Origin: Rhynchosporium graminicola
Lineage: Eukaryota; Ascomycota; Leotiomycetes; Helotiales; Ploettnerulaceae
Length of the DNA: 64,000 nucleotides
Reading direction: 5' to 3'
Assembly (NCBI GenBank): GCA_900074885.1
Contig: FJUW01000061.1
Span: 148,735-212,734, forward strand
Part shown: piece after piece, positions 58,711 through 64,000 of the stretch
Layout: each line of letters begins with the position of its first letter
How positions within the stretch are numbered: position 1 is the stretch's first letter
Notes under the pieces: model-generated
Told to the model about the DNA's origin: nothing
The model's database searches: none
Seen by the model: the letters and a program-made list of their open reading frames with translations, nothing else
Program-made: the position numbers and the translations under genes

Positions 58711-59112
58711 CAGTATGCGAAAAAATAATCAAGTTAATCGATTTTTAATCGATTAAATCGATTAAGATTAGATTAGATTAGATTAACTAATTTTGACCTT
58801 TAATTAGATTAAGATTTAAAGTTAATAAATAATTTAATCGATTAACTTTTAATTTATTAGAGAAAATTCTATTATATTCTTATATCTTCTTATATATCTC
58901 CTCCTCTCTATAGCTACTCTATATTAAAGAAATTCTCTACGTTATTTACTATCTCCTCTACCTCGTGTTTCTCCTCTATATCGATTATAAAACCAAAGCT
59001 CTTTAATAGTCCTATAGTCTCGAATGTGTCTTTATTAAGCTTATTTCGTAGCTTATTTATAATTAAAGCTCCTAAGCTAAAGAATCTTTCGGAAGTGTGA
59101 CGATAGCTCACC
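58711..59112 (-). mobile_element. hAT transposon, 3' remnant
   Basis: The left end starts CAGTATGCGAAAAAATAATC, a hAT-like CAG terminus. Subterminal repeats of AATCGATTAA / GATTAGATTA follow (58731-58860). On the minus strand, 59111-58914 encodes HTSERFFSLGALIINKLRN, then LNKDTFETIGLLKSFG: the hAT C-terminal dimerisation signature (ERxFS followed by R-x-x-L-x-x-x-T-x-E). The stop is at 58914-58916. The transposase upstream of this point and the other terminus are missing because the next element begins at about 59113. A+T-rich but this frame is still open. Confidence 0.75.
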
Positions 59113-62100
59113 TGAATATCACATGAGAAGAAGGATAGATAATAGGGCCCGAGTTCATAGGTATCCCGGCAGAACTAGTATCCGACCCGGTATAGTATCG
59201 GACTAGTACCGGTATATATATATAAGGTGCTTTATACTCTATCTCTCTTCTTCTTCTTTCCTTATCTTTTTATTTCCTTTATAGTAGACTATATAAGATC
59301 GCTCTTAGCTTCCCTACTTATTTATTCTTACTTATATACCGCTTTAAGTCTTATATTATTATATTAAATAAAAAGATTAAGATAGCCGGAGATAGCTTGC
59401 TATAATATCTTACTACTAAGTTAGTTATTCGATAACTACTCGCATATAGCTGAGATACTAGAGATCTCTCGGATAACTATGAATTAGGGTTTGATTTAGC
59501 TTATCGTAAATAGTATAATAGAGGAAGTCTTCGCTAATACTCCTTTAATAACTCCCTTAGTATAAAGGAATTATAGATAGATTTTGAAGAAAGTATAATA
59601 AATACCCCGGAACTTTAATCTCTACGTATCGCCGCTGAAATAGCTTTAATATACCTCTTTTTAAGCTACTATTATAGCTCTTAACTAATAAACTAGAGAC
59701 TTCTCTAGTTCTAGGAGAACTTAACGCGATCCCTCCTGCTCTATCTCTGAACCTAATCTGTTATACTCCTCTTTACCCTAAATGTCTCCTGCTCTAGAGA
59801 ATATTAATACCTTATTAAGGAAGTACTAACTGAGAGAGAAAGGAAAATAAAAGCGAAATTCACTAGGAGTATAATTGCTAAGTACTCTTATTACTATAGG
59901 TGACTCGAACCTGATTCGTTCCCTCTTATAATAATTAGCAGACTAAGAGGAAAAGAATAACTCTCTAGAAGATATTATAGATAGACTAATCTCTATATAA
60001 AATAGGTTCCTTATAGGAGTCCCTCGCCTGTCTTCGACTCTCCTACTAGAACTAATACTATAATCTCCGTATATAGCGGAGTTTAATAACTTAATAAACT
60101 CTATTCCGATATATAGTACCGAGAGAGAGGATATTATTCCTAATAAACTATCTCACTCTCAAAGAGCAAAATCGGTAGAGTCACGCCCTAGGAAGTCTTA
60201 TCTTACTAAGAAGATCCTGCCCCTAGATAATAGATCGGACCTTACCTTCCTCTAATAGAGAGTATCGATATAAGACCGGCTAGCTATAAACGCTAACTAT
60301 TACCCTACGGACTTCTCCCGGCGCGTTCTCGTATAGGAGCTAGTTACTAGATTAGCTAAGGAGTATCTTACGCTTTAGTACCTCGCTAACGAGTTTAAAA
60401 CTAGCGATAAAATAATCTCCTTATTAGAGGAGAACTTTCTTACTAGTTTAGAGGAAGATAATTACTATAACGCTTTCTACTACCTAGAAATATAATAACT
60501 TAGCTATATACGCGAGACTTTCGCCGAGTTTCGTAGTCGATTTTAAAGCGCTACTATCTAAGGTAAGGTTAAAAAGAAAGAGTAGTTCTTCTATATATAG
60601 GATAAGATTATACTATCCTTACGCGCTTTAACTCTTATTATTAAACTAATATAGAATAAGGAATACGCTTCTATAGTTAGATCCTTACTTTCTTTTAATA
60701 CTAAGCGTCGCTATAACTCAGAACGTACCTATCCCGAGAAAGCTACTACTTAGGTATAGTACTATAAGCTTACTATTACTACTACGACTACTACTAGTTC
60801 TACCTCTTACTGGTCCTTAAGCTTAGCTCCTCGATAAACTACTCCTGCACTATATATATATACTTTTACCTTAGTACGGGCTAGTACTCTCTCCGCGCTA
60901 AAACGCTCTACTACCTCGACCGGAGAACCCCTTAGGTATTATAGTTATAGATGGCTCGATTATATTAAGCTAGACTGCCTTAACTTACCTAAAGTTTAAT
61001 TAATCGATGAATTTCCGGAAGAGGACTAAGTAACTAAGGAAGTAGTAGAAGATATACCCTCCGAATCTGGACTAATACTAAAGGGAAACGATAAAGCCTA
61101 GGTAAAAACTCCTTCTTAGGTTTATATAAGTATAATCTCTCTAATCTAGATCTTAACTTCCTAATAGGAGGTAAGTAATTTATATACCTAACTATAGTTA
61201 GTATAAACGGGCTAGGAGTCTCTATAAATAGCCTGATCGATACCGGAGCGAACGATTATCTGTTTATTAATCGCACTCTTACTAGACGACTATCGGGGGC
61301 CCTCGGTATTAAAATCGAGCTACTACCTTATTCTATTCTAATACGTAGTTTCTAATAGTCTATTAGAACTCATATTACCTATTTCATACGTTTATACCTT
61401 TCTATTAATAGTAAGCGTATTTATAACTGCCCTTTTATTCTCCTCGATTTAGGATAGTAAGATATAATTATTAGTATTAAATAGATATAATAATTTCAGG
61501 TTAAGCTAGATACGCTCTATTATAAGCTACTATAGTCGGAATACTATTTAGCTACCTTCTAATACGATAAGGAGATAATTATAACTCTACTGCCTCGTAA
61601 ACCTAGTATTAATCGATCTTACTAAATCGACGCTAACGCGCGGGACTTAGCTATGAACTAGCTAGACTGACGCCGATTATACTAAATAGTAGTAATATAG
61701 TATATTAACGTATTATCCTTACTCTTTAACTTATTTCCGCTTATTACTAAGGAATCCGAACCCTTTTCTACTCTGACTTTATCGAGAAAGGTACTTACGC
61801 CGAAACTCTATTATAAGTGCTCCTTTTAACCTCTGAGGATCTAGAAACTAGTTCTGATTTACTAAATTAATACTATAGCTTTTTATTTTAATATAAAATA
61901 TAAAAGTTCTGAATTATTCTTTACTAGTATCTATAAGATAGACTGCCTCTTATAAGACTATCTAAATAGTAACTCTCCTAAGGATCCTGATACCGAACGA
62001 CTCGTAGCCGAAAAGCTATCGGAATAGTATTATACTTTTAAGGAAGCTTTTTCTAAGCGGGATTCTAATATTCTTCTGCTATATTACTGTAACGGGGTTG

Positions 62101-64000
62101 AGGTTAAGCTCTCACCAACTACGCCATCTGGACCAAAAGATCACAATATACTGCGCAAGCAGTATACGCTTAACACCGTACATATACAATCGACTACCAC
62201 GTGACCATTACAATTACTTATACGATTATAAAATTATTCTAGAAGAACTATTACTTAACGTATATTCGCTTTTATATTAGTAATCTATAGATAAACTATA
62301 AGTAACTAAGGAGTATCTTATAGAAAACTTAAATAAGGGATTTATCGAATCTAGCTAAAGTCCTTTTATATTACTTATATTATTCGTTAAGAAGGCCGAC
62401 GGAGGATTATACTTCTATATCGACTATCGTAAGCTTAATACGATCACTCGAAAGGATTCCTATCTAATACTTAGGATCGATAAGCTCTTAACTCGTATAT
62501 CTAAAGTAGTAATTTTTACTAAACTAGATATCCGGGTAGTATTTAACTATATTCGTATAGACCCTGAATTAGAGGAGTATATTACCTTCCGAACTTACTT
62601 CGGATCCTATAAATATAAAGTACTACCTTTTAGGCTCTATAATAGACCTAGTACGTACTAGCGATATATAAATAATATACTACTAGATTACTTAGATAAT
62701 TTCTATATAGCTTATCTAGATAATATCCTTATATACTCGGAAACGCTCTAGGAATATGAGGAATATATTAAATTAGTACTATAACGCTTAATAGATACCG
62801 GACTTTAGGTAGATATTAAGAAAAGTAAATTCTATATTACTCGGACTAAATACCTTAGATATATTATTACTACTAACGGAATCGAGCTAGATCCCGAGAA
62901 GGTAGTATTATTAGTAGACTAGAAGTACCCCGAAACGGTAATAGCTATAAAATCCTTCTTAAGATTCTATAGGTTCTACTATTAATTTATTCGGAATTTC
63001 GGCCTTATCGCTAAACCTCTCTTAGTACTTACTCGGCCTATAGTACTATAGAATTTCACTGATAATTATAAGAAGTCCTTTAACGATTTACATTAATAGC
63101 TATTATTAGTGCAGAAACTATATTATTTCGACCCTAAATTATAGACTAAACTAGAAACTAATACTTCTGATAGTATAATAGCTAGAGTTATCTCTTAATT
63201 ATATAAAGATAACTAGTAGTATCTAATTAGATTCTACTCTTATATTCTTAATAGATATAAACTAAACTAGGAGATCTACGATAAGGAGCTATACGCTATT
63301 ATTAAGTCTTTCCGGAAATAGAGACCGGAACTTATATCTCTATAACGCTATACCGGTATATATACGGACTATCGATCCTTAGAATACTTTATAACTACTA
63401 AGGTCTTAACTAGTAAGTAAGCTAGATAGATAGAATTCCTTTCCGAATTTAACTTTCAAATTATATATACGCTTAATAAAGATAACGCTAAAGCTAATAT
63501 CCTTAGCTATAGGGAATAAGATCTAAGGATATAAGAATAATAGAAATAAGATAATAGATCTTAGGTTTTACTACCTCTAGACTACTTAGACTCTAAGATT
63601 AATATAGAACTAGCTAAGTATTATATCGATTAAATTAGTTATATATATCTAATATCGCTAGGGACTAATACGCTACTAGAACCTATATATAATTCCTTTG
63701 ATTTAATCGAGAAGCTATACTAATTTAACTAAGAATCGTTCTCTAATAAACGGAATATATTAAGAGATAGCTATATTATTAATAATAGTTTATTACTTTA
63801 TAATAATCGTCTATACGTATAACGCTATACCCTGCTATATACCCGTTTAATTAGCGAAGTCTACGATTAAGTTTCCTCTGCTTATCTAAATACTCGTAAG
63901 ACTGCCGAAATAATTTCTACTTATTACTACTAGAAAGGACTCGTATCGGATATAAAACGGTATACTCGTAATTACCGCTCTTATTAGTACTCTTATCCGA
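59113..64000 (+). mobile_element. RIP-degraded Ty3/gypsy retrotransposon
   Basis: A probable 5' LTR (about 59113-59370, starting TGAATATCAC, with a TATATATATAAGG promoter-like box near 59213) is followed by a coding region in the plus sense. In order: gag with a degraded zinc knuckle (YSYRWLDYIKLDC, about 60940-60980, two Cys lost), protease LIDTGAND (61233-61256), reverse transcriptase VKKADGGLYFYIDYRKLN (from 62386) with FYIAYLDNILIYSE, where the catalytic YxDD is YLDN (62713-62724), RNase H EIYDKELYAII (about 63271-63303), and the integrase zinc-binding region (63835-64000), cut by the window edge. TAG/TAA replace Trp and Gln codons throughout. Not functional. Confidence 0.88.
62088..62212. 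mobile_element. 125-bp solo-LTR/TRIM-like insertion inside the gypsy element
   Basis: The element begins TGTAACGGGG and ends CCATTACA (TGTAA...TTACA ends) and is flanked by the identical 5-bp ATTAC (62083-62087 and 62213-62217), the duplication size of LTR elements. Removing it joins LLYY and NYLYDYKI of the host reverse-transcriptase leader. Its composition is balanced, unlike the surrounding RIPped DNA. It contains a perfect hairpin, TATACTGC-GCAA-GCAGTATA (62147-62166), and on the minus strand an A-box-like TGGCGTAGTTGG. No coding capacity. Solo LTR of a small element is the best reading; no B box, so a SINE is unlikely. Confidence 0.68.

Noticed and set aside
62098..62150. tRNA or SINE signal (A-box TGGCGTAGTTGG on the minus strand)
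   Set aside because: No B box follows and the word sits near the wrong end of the 125-bp element. The TG...CA ends with a 5-bp duplication favour an LTR.

Overview
This window reads as nuclear DNA of a filamentous ascomycete (Pezizomycotina). Genes have short GT-AG introns (about 45-140 bp), two encode Zn(II)2Cys6 transcription factors, and transporters, an SDR and secreted-protein genes are typical of the group. Both ends are A+T-rich transposon relics with stop codons where Trp/Gln codons are expected, the mark of repeat-induced point mutation (RIP). I cannot name the species; a plant-associated Leotiomycete would fit but is only a guess. All exon structures below were built by hand from frame continuity and splice sites.

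Layout. 1-2.45 kb: RIP-degraded retrotransposon gag, minus strand. 3.0-5.65 kb: OPT-family transporter (-). 5.7-12.7 kb: gene-poor, with a 110-bp TA-flanked MITE, a possible dead secreted-protein gene and a 389-bp inverted-repeat element. 12.7-14.5 kb: maltose-type sugar porter (+). 16.5-16.9 kb: 415-bp palindromic hAT-type MITE with a perfect 8-bp target duplication. 17.1-19.1 kb: Zn2Cys6 regulator (-). 20.7-22.0 kb: MOSC-domain protein (-). 23.6-24.7 kb: short-chain dehydrogenase (+). 26.0-26.4 kb: CsbD-like protein (-). 27.6-28.1 kb: small secreted eight-cysteine protein (+). 28.5-30.3 kb: two unrecognised reading frames, one an acidic two-repeat protein. 31.4-36.0 kb: divergent housekeeping pair, REV7 (HORMA) and a Kap114/importin-9 type importin. 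39.1-40.7 kb: relic of a polyketide/nonribosomal peptide locus, a stop-ridden trans-enoyl reductase back to back with an amputated thioester-reductase domain. 42.1-43.0 kb: metallophosphoesterase (+). 43.9-44.8 kb: broken gene with a ubiquitin-like tail. 45.4-48.3 kb: second Zn2Cys6 regulator (-). 48.5-48.9 kb: small unknown gene. 53.1-55.3 kb: amino-acid permease with eight exons (+). 58.5 kb to the end: a secreted-protein gene cut short by a hAT transposon, itself cut by a RIPped Ty3/gypsy element, which carries a non-RIPped 125-bp LTR-like insertion.

How it fits together. This is a gene island between two RIPped repeat blocks. Conserved genes (REV7, importin, MOSC, transporters, regulators) are interspersed with accessory and decaying ones. 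I see no intact biosynthetic cluster and no CRISPR array, rRNA or tRNA gene. The strongest unusual signals are the fossil PKS-NRPS/trans-ER locus, the nested transposon stack that destroyed an effector-like gene, and several short transposon derivatives whose exact ends and target duplications can be read.
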